From: an uncultured Lachnospiraceae bacterium
GTDB lineage: Bacteria > Bacillota > Clostridia > Lachnospirales > Lachnospiraceae
NCBI GenBank assembly: GCA_900315945.1
Contig: ONAZ01000017.1
Location: forward strand, 1-58,359
Reading direction: 5' to 3'
DNA: 58,359 nt
Below, piece by piece: positions 30,605 to 39,754 of the stretch (the stretch's first letter is position 1; the number at the start of each line of letters is the position of its first letter). The notes under the pieces are model-generated. The model made no database searches, was not told the DNA's origin, and was given only the letters and a program-made list of their open reading frames with translations. A program made the position numbers and the translations under genes.

Positions 30605-30674
30605 TAACAAAAAACTTCAAGTCTTGTGAGAACTAATAATAGTTCAACTCAAGAACTTGAAGTTTTTATTTTAC
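30605..30674. terminator. Bidirectional terminator between PPi-PFK and the GNAT gene
   Basis: A long inverted repeat (AAAACTTCAAGT...ACTTGAAGTTTT, with inner pairing around AATAAT) has T-runs on both strands. It serves two convergent genes and overlaps the stop of the acetyltransferase. Confidence 0.8.
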
Positions 30675-31223
30675 GAATTCACTTGCTAGTAGTCCATATA
30701 GATAATGATCTCTCCATTTATCCTGAATCATTATCTTATCTCGAAGAAGTCCTTCTTTCTTAAACCCGAGATTCTCAAGAATTGCTATGGAAGGAGCATT
30801 CTCAGGAAGAACTAAGGCTTCGAATCTATGAAGCTCTAAATCATTAATCATTATATTAATTCCAGCTCTAAGGGCTTCTGTGCAGTAACCCTTACCAGTA
30901 TGAGCTTTATCCATCCTATATCCTACCTGGCAGGAAGAATATATAGGTTTTGCTATATTTCTAAAGCAAATTGTACCAATAATTGTATTAGGATCTTCCT
31001 TACGATATAGCCAGAAACGAACTACGGAAAGCTGAAGCATCTTCTTGTATTCGTAGTTAAGAATATTACGATGATGTTCAATATTGTAGAAATTATCTAC
31101 ATCAATAGGCTCAACGGCCTCGAATTCCTTAGTGTTATGTAGGTCGAAGACTAGAACATCTTCTGCAATCTCTTCGCCGCATATTTTAAGAATTAATCTA
31201 TCTGTTTCATATACAAAATTCAT
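30666..31223 (-). CDS. GNAT N-acetyltransferase (RimJ/RimL-like)
   Basis: The 185-residue protein matches the Acetyltransf_3 branch of GNAT enzymes. It begins with TDRLILKI, has the acetyl-CoA pyrophosphate-binding pattern VGYRMDKAHTGKGYCTEALR (about residues 101-120), then NAPSIAILENLGFKKEG (about 139-155). Members acetylate ribosomal protein N-termini, amino acids or drugs using acetyl-CoA. The substrate cannot be inferred. It follows the NrdG-like activase on the minus strand after 22 bases, so the two are likely co-transcribed. Confidence 0.9.
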   Translation of the reverse strand: MNFVYETDRLILKICGEEIAEDVLVFDLHNTKEFEAVEPIDVDNFYNIEHHRNILNYEYKKMLQLSVVRFWLYRKEDPNTIIGTICFRNIAKPIYSSCQVGYRMDKAHTGKGYCTEALRAGINIMINDLELHRFEALVLPENAPSIAILENLGFKKEGLLRDKIMIQDKWRDHYLYGLLASEFVK

Positions 31224-31245
31224 AATAATACTACCTGTATTTCCA

Positions 31246-31944
31246 TTAATCTAAGGCGCGAACCTTGATATTTCCAATATTATATTTATTAAGAATACTG
31301 ACTATTTCGTCGAATTCAGATGCAGTATAGGTTGAAAATATCTTACTTATAACCTGCTCTGATTCCTTGTAAGGCTGCAGATAGTAAGCCTTAGAGCCTT
31401 CTATCCATTTACCTATTTCTTCGAAATCCTCCATCTTATGAAGCTCTCTTGTTACTGTCGTACGAAATTCATAGTCAATATCACAATTCTTAAGAATATC
31501 CACTGATTCTTCAATGCTCTGCATATCAAGTGAATTCATACATGCCACATCATTGTATTTTGACTTACAATGCTTAATATCCATTGCCACATAGTCAAGA
31601 AGTCCTTCCTCTAATAGACTACTTAGCATGGCAGGATTGGTTCCATTAGTATCTAGCTTAATTAGGAGATTAAGCGACTTTACTTTGCGAATAAACTCAG
31701 GAAGTTCGGTTTGGAGTGTGGGTTCGCCACCTGTTATGCAGACTCCATTAAGGGTGTTCTTACGTTTGTTAAGGTGTGAAAATATCTCTTCTTCGCTATA
31801 TGGCTCCATAGTAGTGTGATTAAGCACAAGATCACCATTATGGCAATAAGGACAGCGGAAATTACATCCTCCAGTAAATATTGTGGATGCAACTTTGCCC
31901 GGATAATCTAACAGGGTGGTTTTCATTAATCCTACAATTCTCAT
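31246..31944 (-). CDS. nrdG: Anaerobic ribonucleotide reductase-activating radical SAM protein
   Basis: A 232-residue radical SAM protein of the TIGR02495-like NrdG group. The [4Fe-4S]/SAM motif CNFRCPYC lies at about residues 27-34, preceded by LLDYPGKVASTIFTGG and followed by the GGEPTLQ motif. It is expected to generate the glycyl radical on the class III ribonucleotide reductase, which makes dNTPs without oxygen. The reductase gene itself (nrdD) is not in this window, so the assignment rests on the family resemblance alone. Confidence 0.85.
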   Translation of the reverse strand: MRIVGLMKTTLLDYPGKVASTIFTGGCNFRCPYCHNGDLVLNHTTMEPYSEEEIFSHLNKRKNTLNGVCITGGEPTLQTELPEFIRKVKSLNLLIKLDTNGTNPAMLSSLLEEGLLDYVAMDIKHCKSKYNDVACMNSLDMQSIEESVDILKNCDIDYEFRTTVTRELHKMEDFEEIGKWIEGSKAYYLQPYKESEQVISKIFSTYTASEFDEIVSILNKYNIGNIKVRALD

Positions 31945-32040
31945 AACTAATGCTTCTTCCTTGATATTTTATCTAAAATGTGTAATGCTTATATACATGT
32001 AACATTGCATATTATATCAGATTACAAGGGGGAAATCCAC

Positions 32041-32565
32041 ATGGCGTTCTTTGATGGAATGAAGAATAATTCAGAGGAGAAAGAATTAAGAAGAGCCGAA
32101 GATAGGAAGATAAAATACATGACAATGGCTTATAAAGAGGCTGAGAAAGCCTATGAAGAAGGGGATGTTCCAATAGGATGTGTAATCGTTAGTGATGAAG
32201 GCAAAGTCATTGCCAAGTCATATAATAGAAGAAATAAAGATGGCAATACCACAAGCCATGCAGAGATACTTGCTATACAGCAAGCCTGTAAGAAACTAGG
32301 AGACTGGCGACTAGAGGACTGTGAAATGTATGTAACACTTGAACCTTGTCCTATGTGTGCCGGTGCAATTCTCCAAGCTAGAATGAAGAAAGTATATATC
32401 GGTGCTATGAATTCTAAGGCAGGCTGCGTAGGCTCAGTTATTAACCTTCTTCAGATGCAGGGCTTTAACCACAGAGTAGAGGTTGAGACTGGAATTATGA
32501 GAGAAGAATGTTCTGCTATTATGAGTGATTTCTTCGAGGAATTACGACATGGTAGTGAACTATAA
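32041..32565 (+). CDS. tadA: tRNA-specific adenosine deaminase
   Basis: A 174-residue zinc deaminase that converts A34 to inosine in tRNA-Arg(ACG). The active site is complete: SHAEILA (His-Ala-Glu) and PCPMCAGAI (Cys pair). The ATG at 32041 has GGGGGA upstream and is preferred over an in-frame ATG at 31978, which lacks a ribosome site and would add 21 unlike residues. The first about 25 residues form a charged extension relative to minimal TadA. It heads a plus-strand unit with the TSCPD protein and an ATPase. Confidence 0.92.
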   Translation: MAFFDGMKNNSEEKELRRAEDRKIKYMTMAYKEAEKAYEEGDVPIGCVIVSDEGKVIAKSYNRRNKDGNTTSHAEILAIQQACKKLGDWRLEDCEMYVTLEPCPMCAGAILQARMKKVYIGAMNSKAGCVGSVINLLQMQGFNHRVEVETGIMREECSAIMSDFFEELRHGSEL

Positions 32566-32612
32566 GACAAGATATGTAATAATAGATAATGCACAAAGAA
32601 AGGAAAGTAAGA

Positions 32613-32864
32613 ATGAAACATTTACAATACAAACCAACAGGAGTGTGTTCAAGATTAATAGAATATGATCTAGATGGTGACAAGGTATATAACGTGCGAT
32701 TCACAGGTGGATGTGATGGCAATCTCAAAGCTATTGGCAAGCTAGTTGACGGCATGACAGTAGATGATATAGAGAGCAAATTAATAGGTAATACCTGTGG
32801 GCCAAGAAATACCTCCTGTGCAGATCAATTAGCGAAAGCCTTACGTGCAGGTCTAGAAGCATAA
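32613..32864 (+). CDS. TSCPD domain protein (TIGR03905-like)
   Basis: An 83-residue single-domain protein. The family name comes from the TSCPD motif, seen here as NTSCADQLAKAL near residue 70; the pattern FTGGCDGNLKAIGKL is also diagnostic. The same fold occurs at the C-terminus of some ribonucleotide reductases, so a nucleotide-related role is possible but unproven. I place the start at the ATG at 32613, preceded by AGGAAAG; an upstream ATG at 32589 has no site. It ends one base before the following ATPase gene. Confidence 0.88.
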   Translation: MKHLQYKPTGVCSRLIEYDLDGDKVYNVRFTGGCDGNLKAIGKLVDGMTVDDIESKLIGNTCGPRNTSCADQLAKALRAGLEA

Positions 32865-32865
32865 G

Positions 32866-34131
32866 ATGAATAAGCTATATAGAAGAGAGATATATCTTAA
32901 TAAGCTAAGACCCCATTATGATGATACAGATACTATTAAGTTCATCACAGGTGTACTAGGCTGTGGCAAGACAACTCTTATAGAAATCATTACTGAGGAG
33001 CTCATAGATAAGGGTATTCCCAGTGAAAACATCGTTAGTATTAACTTCAATAAGAGGCCTTACAAAGGAATCAATACTGCCCAGAAACTCATTGGTATTG
33101 TTACAGAAAGATGCAAAGAGATAACTGGTGAGAAGTATCTATTTCTTGATGAGGTATTGAATGTAGATGATTTCGAGCGCGCCCTTAACGAATTTACTAA
33201 GGATGAAAGCTTTTCTATATTCGTAACTACAAGTAATGGTTATACAACTATGCCAAAGCATGTAAGAAGACTTAGGGCGGGTTACATTACAGTTGAGATG
33301 CTGACATTATCCTTTCAAGAATACCTTGATATGAAGAAGTTCTATGGTAAGAAAGTATCTATTAACCCCCAGGAAGAACTTACGAAGTATATGATGGAGG
33401 GGGGATTCCCATATACTGTTAGGAATAGTAGTTATGACAATATGCATTCCTATTCTCGTAGGATTTTAGAAGACATATTTGAGAAGATCATTAGAAAGAA
33501 TAAGAGAATAAAGAATAGAGAGCTGTTCTTTGCAATTAGAAAATATGTTATTAACAGGTTTGGCAAGCCCCTTATAATAAAGGATATGCAAGAGTTTCTT
33601 TCTGAGTCGCTTCACATGTCAGTTAGAAAGGAGACTCTCTATAATTATCTACAGATTCTAGAGGATTCTAGAATAGTCTATAAGTGCCAACGATTCGATA
33701 TATCAGAGAAAAGAATCATTAAGGGTAAGGAAAAGTATTATCTGTCGGACCTAAGCTTCTATTATGCAGAGGATTTGTATAATACTTTAGACATAGAACC
33801 CTCTCTAGAGAACGTTATATACAATTATTCACTCCTGTGGGACTATAAAGTGTCAATAGGAAGAGTGAAGAATAGTAAGAGTGTAATAGATTTTGTTCTA
33901 GAAGATTCTGAAATGGACTATGTCTATGTACAAGTGGCAAATTACATCAATCAGGATAAAGATGATGAAAACGGCTCTTCAAAAGAAGAAGAGGAAAAGT
34001 ACCAACCCCTTGAGAATATAAGGGATTTCTACCCAAAATACGTATTGACACTAGATAAAACACTACTTAAGAGAAATGGTATAAAACATAAAAATATGGT
34101 TGAATTCATAAAAAATCGTGAAATGTTCTAA
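32866..34131 (+). CDS. AAA+ ATPase with DUF4143-type C-terminus (first of three)
   Basis: The 421-residue protein has a Walker A motif GVLGCGKTTL near residue 29 and a Walker B-like YLFLDEV near residue 95. A sensor-like FVTTSNGYT follows, then a DUF4143-type region and winged helix (FLSESLHMSVRKETLYNYLQ) and a nuclease-like C-terminus. This ATPase group is widespread and repeated in anaerobes, and its role is not settled. The ATG lies one base after the TSCPD stop, so it is co-translated with tadA and the TSCPD gene, an unusual partnership. Confidence 0.85.
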   Translation: MNKLYRREIYLNKLRPHYDDTDTIKFITGVLGCGKTTLIEIITEELIDKGIPSENIVSINFNKRPYKGINTAQKLIGIVTERCKEITGEKYLFLDEVLNVDDFERALNEFTKDESFSIFVTTSNGYTTMPKHVRRLRAGYITVEMLTLSFQEYLDMKKFYGKKVSINPQEELTKYMMEGGFPYTVRNSSYDNMHSYSRRILEDIFEKIIRKNKRIKNRELFFAIRKYVINRFGKPLIIKDMQEFLSESLHMSVRKETLYNYLQILEDSRIVYKCQRFDISEKRIIKGKEKYYLSDLSFYYAEDLYNTLDIEPSLENVIYNYSLLWDYKVSIGRVKNSKSVIDFVLEDSEMDYVYVQVANYINQDKDDENGSSKEEEEKYQPLENIRDFYPKYVLTLDKTLLKRNGIKHKNMVEFIKNREMF

Positions 34132-34276
34132 ATTATAGTGGCAAATCATAACGGACTTAAAATCATAAATTACATTTAAGTTCGGATAAAGAGCCAAAAC
34201 AAAACACAAAACTACGAAACAGTGCAATATGATATAATATCAACCTACGATTTTATGCATTTTGAGGTGAGAAGAT

Positions 34277-35605
34277 ATGCTGAAAAGAAGCGTGTATTCT
34301 GAGCTTTTAATCTGGAAATATCAAAGAAGAGAAGAAGGCGAACACAAATCCTTGCTAATTAAGGGAGCAAAGCAAGTTGGAAAGACATTTATAGCCAAAA
34401 ACTTCGGTAAAGAAGAATATGAATCTTACATCTATATAAATCTTCGCAAGATGACATCTCTTTATTGTATATTCCAAGGTGAGATAACTGCAGAAGAGAT
34501 AACTAAGAGAATTACTGCTAATATTCCTAACGTAACACTAGTACCTAAGAAAACATTAATTATATTAGATGAGATACATTATATAGATAATGCTAATAAG
34601 GTCTTGCAAGTTCTATCAGATGATATGCGATATGACACTATCGCCATTGGAAGAATTGATTCTGACTCCGACATTAATGATACGTATATAAGAGAGATTA
34701 CAATGTATCCTCTAGGATTCGAAGAATTCTTGTGGTCCTATGGATTCGACCCTAAGACAATTAAGGGTATGGCTAAGTACCTGGAGGATTCGACAGAGAT
34801 TCCGGAGAGTATTCATAACAAATTCCAGAATCTATTTCGAGAGTATATAGTTGTAGGTGGTATGCCAGAAGCAGTACAGGACTTTGCCAAGAACAAAGAT
34901 TTCTCGCGAGTGATTGAGATTCAGAAGAAGATAATTAGTGCATATCAGACTGATATAGAGACAAGTCTTAACAGCAAGAAAAGTACCCTTGTTAAGCGAT
35001 GTTATAACTCTATCCCTAATCAACTTAATAATGAATTGAAGAAATTCAAGTATTCTAAAGTAGAGAAGGGCCAGACAAAAAGAAAATATGGAAGTAACAT
35101 TTTGTGGATAATTGATGCATATATGTGTTATTCATGTTATAATGTCAATAATACACGCATTTTACCATTAGAAAATGCGAAGAAAGATCAATTTAAACTA
35201 TATATAAATGACACTGGACTCCTTACATGTATGTACGGATTCGAGACTAAGAGAGGAATCCTTAATGATACAATTAAGGGAAATGTTAGATCCGCCATCT
35301 ACGAGAATGTAATTGCCCAATGTCTTACATATAACGGATATGATTTGTACTATTACAAACCAGACGATAATCATGAAGTAGAATTTATAATAGAGAAGGA
35401 TGGCGAAGTTGTTCCTATTGAAGTAAAAGTAGGGAATAGAATTTCGGTATCTATGGAAGGTATTATTAATGACTCTACTATTAATACGGCTTATAAGTGT
35501 ATCGGGAAACGAAATAATACGAGAGAGAAAAGCAATGTAGGTAGTAAAGTCAGAATAATTCCTTACTATTTAATAATGTATATAAGAAATAACGAAATTA
35601 TATAA
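34277..35605 (+). CDS. AAA+ ATPase with DUF4143 domain (second of three)
   Basis: A 442-residue protein. Walker A is KGAKQVGKTFIA near residue 31, and Walker B LIILDEIHYID lies near residue 97. The central DUF4143 region includes YIVVGGMPEAVQDF. The C-terminal restriction-endonuclease-like end reads EVEFIIEKDGEVVPIEVKVG, with an E-x-K pair typical of the PD-(D/E)XK fold. The sequence differs greatly from the two other ATPases nearby, so these are separate acquisitions or old paralogues. A 145-base leader precedes it. Possibly a genome-defence or toxin-like module; function unknown. Confidence 0.86.
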   Translation: MLKRSVYSELLIWKYQRREEGEHKSLLIKGAKQVGKTFIAKNFGKEEYESYIYINLRKMTSLYCIFQGEITAEEITKRITANIPNVTLVPKKTLIILDEIHYIDNANKVLQVLSDDMRYDTIAIGRIDSDSDINDTYIREITMYPLGFEEFLWSYGFDPKTIKGMAKYLEDSTEIPESIHNKFQNLFREYIVVGGMPEAVQDFAKNKDFSRVIEIQKKIISAYQTDIETSLNSKKSTLVKRCYNSIPNQLNNELKKFKYSKVEKGQTKRKYGSNILWIIDAYMCYSCYNVNNTRILPLENAKKDQFKLYINDTGLLTCMYGFETKRGILNDTIKGNVRSAIYENVIAQCLTYNGYDLYYYKPDDNHEVEFIIEKDGEVVPIEVKVGNRISVSMEGIINDSTINTAYKCIGKRNNTREKSNVGSKVRIIPYYLIMYIRNNEII

Positions 35606-35628
35606 AATGTTTGTCAGGAGGGTAAAAT

Positions 35629-37734
35629 ATGGGTAACGACAAAACAAAGAATCAGACTGGACAAACGCAGGCTAAGAAAAAGGGAGGAATGGGAATTCGA
35701 GGTCAAATGCTTATAAAGCTTTTGCCAACAGTTATCATTGCTACTATTGTTCTTACGGTTGTGAGTGCGATTAATAGTAAGAATACTATTAATAACGAGA
35801 TTCAGAATACGATGAAGTCTGAGTTACAGTCCAATAGTAATGAGATTAATGCTGATCTTGAAATCGTAAGGTCGCAGGCAATCAATCTTGCAAGAGAAGT
35901 ATCAATCTATTATAAGTCAACACCAATGGATGTGTTCAAGACTAGTTTCTCTGATGCTATTAAGTCTAGCAAGATAATTAACGGTGCTGGAATATGGTTC
36001 GAGCCAAATGCTTATAACGCAGAGAAGTACATGGGACCATATTGGTACAAAGACGGAGATAATATCGTAGAGACATGGGAATACAGTAATGCAGAATACG
36101 ATTATTTTAGTCAAGAGTATTATACTAATGCGGCTAAGATGAAAGAAGGAACAGCAGAGATAACTGATCCTTATTATGATGAATCCTCTAAGTCAGTTAT
36201 GGCTACATGTTCTGCACCAATCTATAGTAATGGTCAGTATATAGGATGCGTTACTTGTGATATTTCTCTAGATACAATGGTTGAGATAGTATCATCAATT
36301 AAGGTTGGAGAGAATGGAACAGCTATGCTTCTAGCTTCTGATGGTACATATATCTATACAGATGATAACGAGAAGGTTCAGAATGGTGTTAACATCAAGG
36401 ATGATGAGAACGCATCCCTTGCAAAAGCAGGAGAAGATGTTCTAGCTAATGAATCTGGACTTACAGAATACAAAGGTGATAGCGAGACATACAACTTATA
36501 CTATGCAACTATTCCTGGTGTAAACTGGAAGCTTATGATTAAGATGCCGGTATCAGAGATAAATGCACCTGTTCAGAAGTTAACAATTATTCTTATCATA
36601 GTGGCAGCTATAGCAGTTATTGTGTGTGCAGTAGTAATCATACTAATTGCCAACAGTTTATCTAAGACACTTAATAGAGTTAAAGCATTTGCAGGAGACC
36701 TTGCGAAGGGTGACTTCACAGTTGATAAGATTAATGCTAAGGGTAAAGATGAGCTTGGCTTAATGAGTGGTTCACTTAATGAAATGTACGAAAGCAACCG
36801 TGATGTAATTAGTAGAATCTCAACAGGTTCTGCAAACGTTAATGATTCTTCACAGAGAATGAATCAGGTAGCTACAGAACTATCAGAGAAGTTCGGCGAT
36901 ATCCATAACAATATGGGTAAGGTAAATGAGGCTATGATGTCTACAGGTGCTGCTACTGAAGAAGTATCAGCTTCTGTAAATGAAGTAAATGAATCAGTTC
37001 AATACTTAGCAGATGAGACATCTAAGACTTCAGAAGAAGTTAAGGAAATCCTAAAGAGAGCTTCAGAAGTTGAAGAGAGCTCACGTAAGGCTTACGATCA
37101 TGCAATATCAATCGTTGAGAAATACAGTGAAGAACTTAAAGAAGCAAATGAAAGAGCTAAGATTGTTAGCGAAATCGGTGAAATGGTTAACAGTATTGCA
37201 GACATTGCAGATCAGATTAATCTCCTCTCTCTTAATGCTTCTATTGAGGCAGCAAGAGCTGGTGAGCATGGTAGAGGATTCGCAGTTGTTGCATCAGAAG
37301 TTAATAAGCTTGCAACTGAGACAGGTGATGCTGTTGAGAGAATCAAGGTTACAATTGAAGGCGTTCAGTCAGCATTCGGTTCAATGAGTAACGGAGCTAA
37401 CCAACTTCTTGACTTCGTACAAGAAACTGTTGCACCAGATTATGATAACTTCGTTAACATCGGTGTTCAATACGGACAGGATGCAACTGCATTCAAGAAT
37501 CTTGCAGATTCTATAGGAGAGCTTGTTAATACAATTACAGATTCTATGGAACAAGTTAACCTTGCTGTTGCAGACATTGCAGAATCAGCTCAGGATACAT
37601 CAGCCAACTCTGCAGACATTACAGAGACAGTTGATCAAGTATCTGTTATGGTTGATGATGTGGAAGATATGGCTACTGAGCAGAAAGATGTTGCCAGCGA
37701 CCTATCTAACATCGTAAGTAAGTTCAAGTTATAA
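35629..37734 (+). CDS. Methyl-accepting chemotaxis protein with dCache-type sensor
   Basis: A 701-residue transmembrane chemoreceptor. A membrane helix (about 28-47) is followed by an extracellular dCache-like sensor (about 55-310; [11 protein letters not shown] and [12 protein letters not shown] are typical) and a second helix (about 317-340). A HAMP domain and a cytoplasmic coiled coil follow, with the conserved signalling tip [19 protein letters not shown]. It passes ligand signals to CheA/CheW to bias flagellar rotation. Cache sensors commonly bind amino acids or organic acids. It has its own ribosome site (AGGAGG) and a terminator, and no che gene is adjacent. Confidence 0.94.
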   Translation: MGNDKTKNQTGQTQAKKKGGMGIRGQMLIKLLPTVIIATIVLTVVSAINSKNTINNEIQNTMKSELQSNSNEINADLEIVRSQAINLAREVSIYYKSTPMDVFKTSFSDAIKSSKIINGAGIWFEPNAYNAEKYMGPYWYKDGDNIVETWEYSNAEYDYFSQEYYTNAAKMKEGTAEITDPYYDESSKSVMATCSAPIYSNGQYIGCVTCDISLDTMVEIVSSIKVGENGTAMLLASDGTYIYTDDNEKVQNGVNIKDDENASLAKAGEDVLANESGLTEYKGDSETYNLYYATIPGVNWKLMIKMPVSEINAPVQKLTIILIIVAAIAVIVCAVVIILIANSLSKTLNRVKAFAGDLAKGDFTVDKINAKGKDELGLMSGSLNEMYESNRDVISRISTGSANVNDSSQRMNQVATELSEKFGDIHNNMGKVNEAMMSTGAATEEVSASVNEVNESVQYLADETSKTSEEVKEILKRASEVEESSRKAYDHAISIVEKYSEELKEANERAKIVSEIGEMVNSIADIADQINLLSLNASIEAARAGEHGRGFAVVASEVNKLATETGDAVERIKVTIEGVQSAFGSMSNGANQLLDFVQETVAPDYDNFVNIGVQYGQDATAFKNLADSIGELVNTITDSMEQVNLAVADIAESAQDTSANSADITETVDQVSVMVDDVEDMATEQKDVASDLSNIVSKFKL

Positions 37735-37752
37735 TAGAACTATAATAAGTAG

Positions 37753-37786
37753 ACAGCTATCCCGAGAGGGGTAGCTGTTTTTTTGA
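37753..37786 (+). terminator. Terminator after the chemoreceptor gene
   Basis: ACAGCTATCCC pairs with GGGGTAGCTGT (one G-U) around GAGA, followed by seven T. The T-run merges with the first copy of the adjacent direct repeat. Confidence 0.85.
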
Positions 37787-37870
37787 AAAGTGCAAAGTAA
37801 AATGCCTGAAAAGTGCAAAGTAAACTCTCTGAAAAGTGCAAAGTAAAATGCTTGAAAAGTGCAAAGTAAA
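37784..37870 (+). repeat. Four-copy direct repeat array upstream of a DUF4143 ATPase
   Basis: The 18-base unit TGAAAAGTGCAAAGTAAA occurs four times without a mismatch at 37784, 37807, 37830 and 37853. The period is exactly 23 bases with 5-base spacers. The array ends 33 bases before the ATPase start codon. The spacing (about two helix turns) fits a row of sites for one DNA-binding protein; it is too short and regular to be a CRISPR. Confidence 0.95.
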
Positions 37871-37903
37871 ATGATATTATAAGCTTATATTTGGAGGGAA
37901 AAT

Positions 37904-39187
37904 ATGAGTTTAACAAAAGATGGATATAAAAATAGGCTAATAGATAAACGAATAGAAAAAATGCTAAAGATATTTGGAGCAGTTTCTATTGAAGGTCCTA
38001 AATGGTGTGGCAAGACATGGACAAGTCTTAATCATGCTAACAGTGTAACTTATCTTACAGAAAAAAGCGCCAGAAACATGGCTGAAATTGACCCTAAATA
38101 CATTTTCACAAAACAGAGACCTCAATTAATTGATGAATGGCAAGTTGTTCCGGAGATATGGGATGCAGTTAGACATGAATGTGATGTTGATCATAATAAG
38201 GGTAAATTTATATTAACAGGCTCTACTTCGTTAGAAAAGACAGAGAATGAAGATAAAGTATTTCATACAGGAACAGGAAGAATAGATACAATTCGTATGC
38301 ATCCCATGAGTCTATATGAATCAGAGGAATCCTCAGGAGAAGCATCTTTGTCAGAAATGCTTCAAGGGAAAGTAAAAGAAGGCTATGTGCGAAAAGTCGA
38401 GCTAGAAGAAATAGTTCGATTGATAATTCGTGGTGGATGGCCAGAGAATATAGGCATGGATGATTCTGATATAGGTATTATTCCTAAAAGTTATATAGAG
38501 GCAGTTGTAAAAAAAGATATGCATGAGAGACAGAATAAGAAGAGGAGCCCTGTTAAGATGCGTATGCTTCTACGTGCCTTATCTAGAAATGAGTCTACAA
38601 TTGTAGGTGATAAGACGCTAGTTAAAGACATAGAAGACTATGAGAATGGAGAAGAATTAATTAAGAGTAGAGAAACAGTAGCAGATTATAGAAGTGTACT
38701 AGAAGGATTGTACCTTATTGCTGATCAAGAAGCTTATAGTGTCAGTTACAGATCATCTAAGAGAGTTGGAAAATCTGCAAAAAGACATCTCGTTGACCCT
38801 TCTTTATGTTGTGCTTGTTTGAATCTTAATAAAAGGAAATTATTAAACGACCATGAGACATTAGGGTTATTATTTGAAGCATTAGTAGAAAGAGATCTTC
38901 GGATATACGCGAATTATTTAAATGCTCACTTATATCACTTCAGGGACAATGTATCTGGAGATGAAGTTGATGCAATAGTTGAATTTGAAGATGGTGAATA
39001 TGCTGCTTTTGAGATAAAGTTAAGTGATGGAAGTATTCAGGAAGCGATAGATAGCCTCTGCAAATTTAATGAAAATGTGTCAAAAAAGCCAGCATATATG
39101 TGTGTTATCGTAGGGCATCTTGATACGGTAATGCGCGACCCAAAGACTGGAATTTATATAGTTCCAATAACATCATTAAGACCCTAA
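37904..39187 (+). CDS. AAA+ ATPase with DUF4143 domain (third of three), flanked by repeat arrays
   Basis: A 427-residue protein. Walker A is EGPKWCGKTWTS near residue 35 and Walker B LIDEWQVVPEIWDAVR near residue 70. The sensor FILTGSTS lies near residue 105. DUF4143 follows (YIEAVVKKDMHERQNKKRSP), and the C-terminal segment DEVDAIVEFEDGEYAAFEIK has the D...ExK arrangement of PD-(D/E)XK nucleases. GGAGGG precedes the ATG. It is the only gene between two unlike arrays of short direct repeats, which suggests a self-contained mobile or self-regulated module. Function unknown. Confidence 0.88.
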   Translation: MSLTKDGYKNRLIDKRIEKMLKIFGAVSIEGPKWCGKTWTSLNHANSVTYLTEKSARNMAEIDPKYIFTKQRPQLIDEWQVVPEIWDAVRHECDVDHNKGKFILTGSTSLEKTENEDKVFHTGTGRIDTIRMHPMSLYESEESSGEASLSEMLQGKVKEGYVRKVELEEIVRLIIRGGWPENIGMDDSDIGIIPKSYIEAVVKKDMHERQNKKRSPVKMRMLLRALSRNESTIVGDKTLVKDIEDYENGEELIKSRETVADYRSVLEGLYLIADQEAYSVSYRSSKRVGKSAKRHLVDPSLCCACLNLNKRKLLNDHETLGLLFEALVERDLRIYANYLNAHLYHFRDNVSGDEVDAIVEFEDGEYAAFEIKLSDGSIQEAIDSLCKFNENVSKKPAYMCVIVGHLDTVMRDPKTGIYIVPITSLRP

Positions 39188-39194
39188 AACCGAA

Positions 39195-39281
39195 AATATT
39201 CGCTATAAAAAATGTAAAAAATAAGAAATATTCGCTGTGAAAAATGTAAGAATGCTTGAATATTCGCTGTAAAAAATGTAA
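39195..39281 (+). repeat. Three-copy direct repeat array downstream of the DUF4143 ATPase
   Basis: The unit AATATTCGCTGT followed by an A-run and ATGTAA (23 bases) occurs at 39195, 39227 and 39259, with exactly a 32-base period. Copies differ at two or three positions. The array starts eight bases after the ATPase stop and ends 16 bases before the Dabb gene. Confidence 0.93.
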
Positions 39282-39296
39282 TACAGGAGGTACAAC

Positions 39297-39599
39297 ATGG
39301 TAAAACACGTAATATTATGGCAACTAAAGGATGAATTAACTAAAGAGAAGATTAGTGAGGTCAAGGCTGGAATCAAGTCTGGCTTAGAAGGTCTTAAGGG
39401 TGAGATACCAGGTCTGATTGATATAAATGTAGTTACAGAAGGCCTTGCATCTTCTAATGCAGATGTTATGCTTGATTCCACATTTGAATCAGAAGAAGCA
39501 CTTAAGGGATACGCAACCCACCCTAAGCACGTTGCGGTAGCAGACGGTAAGGTAAGACCTTATACTGCAAGCAGAGTGTGTATGGATTATGAGGTGTAA
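39297..39599 (+). CDS. Dabb family (stress-responsive alpha/beta barrel) protein
   Basis: A 100-residue protein with the ferredoxin-like Dabb fold. MVKHVILWQLKDE at the N-terminus and FESEEALKGYATHPKHVAVA (about residues 63-82) are diagnostic. Members form dimeric barrels. Some are heat- or salt-stress proteins, others polyketide cyclases. No specific reaction is inferred. AGGAGG precedes the ATG, directly after the downstream repeat array, which may therefore contain its promoter. A terminator follows. Confidence 0.88.
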   Translation: MVKHVILWQLKDELTKEKISEVKAGIKSGLEGLKGEIPGLIDINVVTEGLASSNADVMLDSTFESEEALKGYATHPKHVAVADGKVRPYTASRVCMDYEV

Positions 39600-39625
39600 A
39601 TTATTAATATAAGAAATTGGGCAAT

Positions 39626-39652
39626 AAAGCGTGGCACAGCCACGCTTTTGTT
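39626..39652 (+). terminator. Terminator after the Dabb gene
   Basis: A 10-bp perfect stem AAAGCGTGGC/GCCACGCTTT with loop ACA is followed by a short T-rich tract. Confidence 0.8.
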
Positions 39653-39754
39653 GTGTAATAATACACAAAGTGTGCAGCTGTGAAGAATAGCACTAATGTT
39701 CGGGCACAGGCGTTCGAAAATCGGTCCCTATAATGGGATAGGGGCTGTGGTAAG

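Noticed and set aside
37070-37717. Plus-strand reading frames inside the chemoreceptor gene
   Set aside because: They are out-of-frame shadows of a well-supported signalling domain, rich in Leu/Gln as expected from frame shift, with no ribosome sites.
37784-37870. Candidate CRISPR array
   Set aside because: Units are 18 bases with 5-base spacers at constant period; spacers are far too short and no cas gene is near.
39195-39281. Second candidate CRISPR array
   Set aside because: Only three imperfect 23-base units with 9-base spacers; no leader or cas genes.
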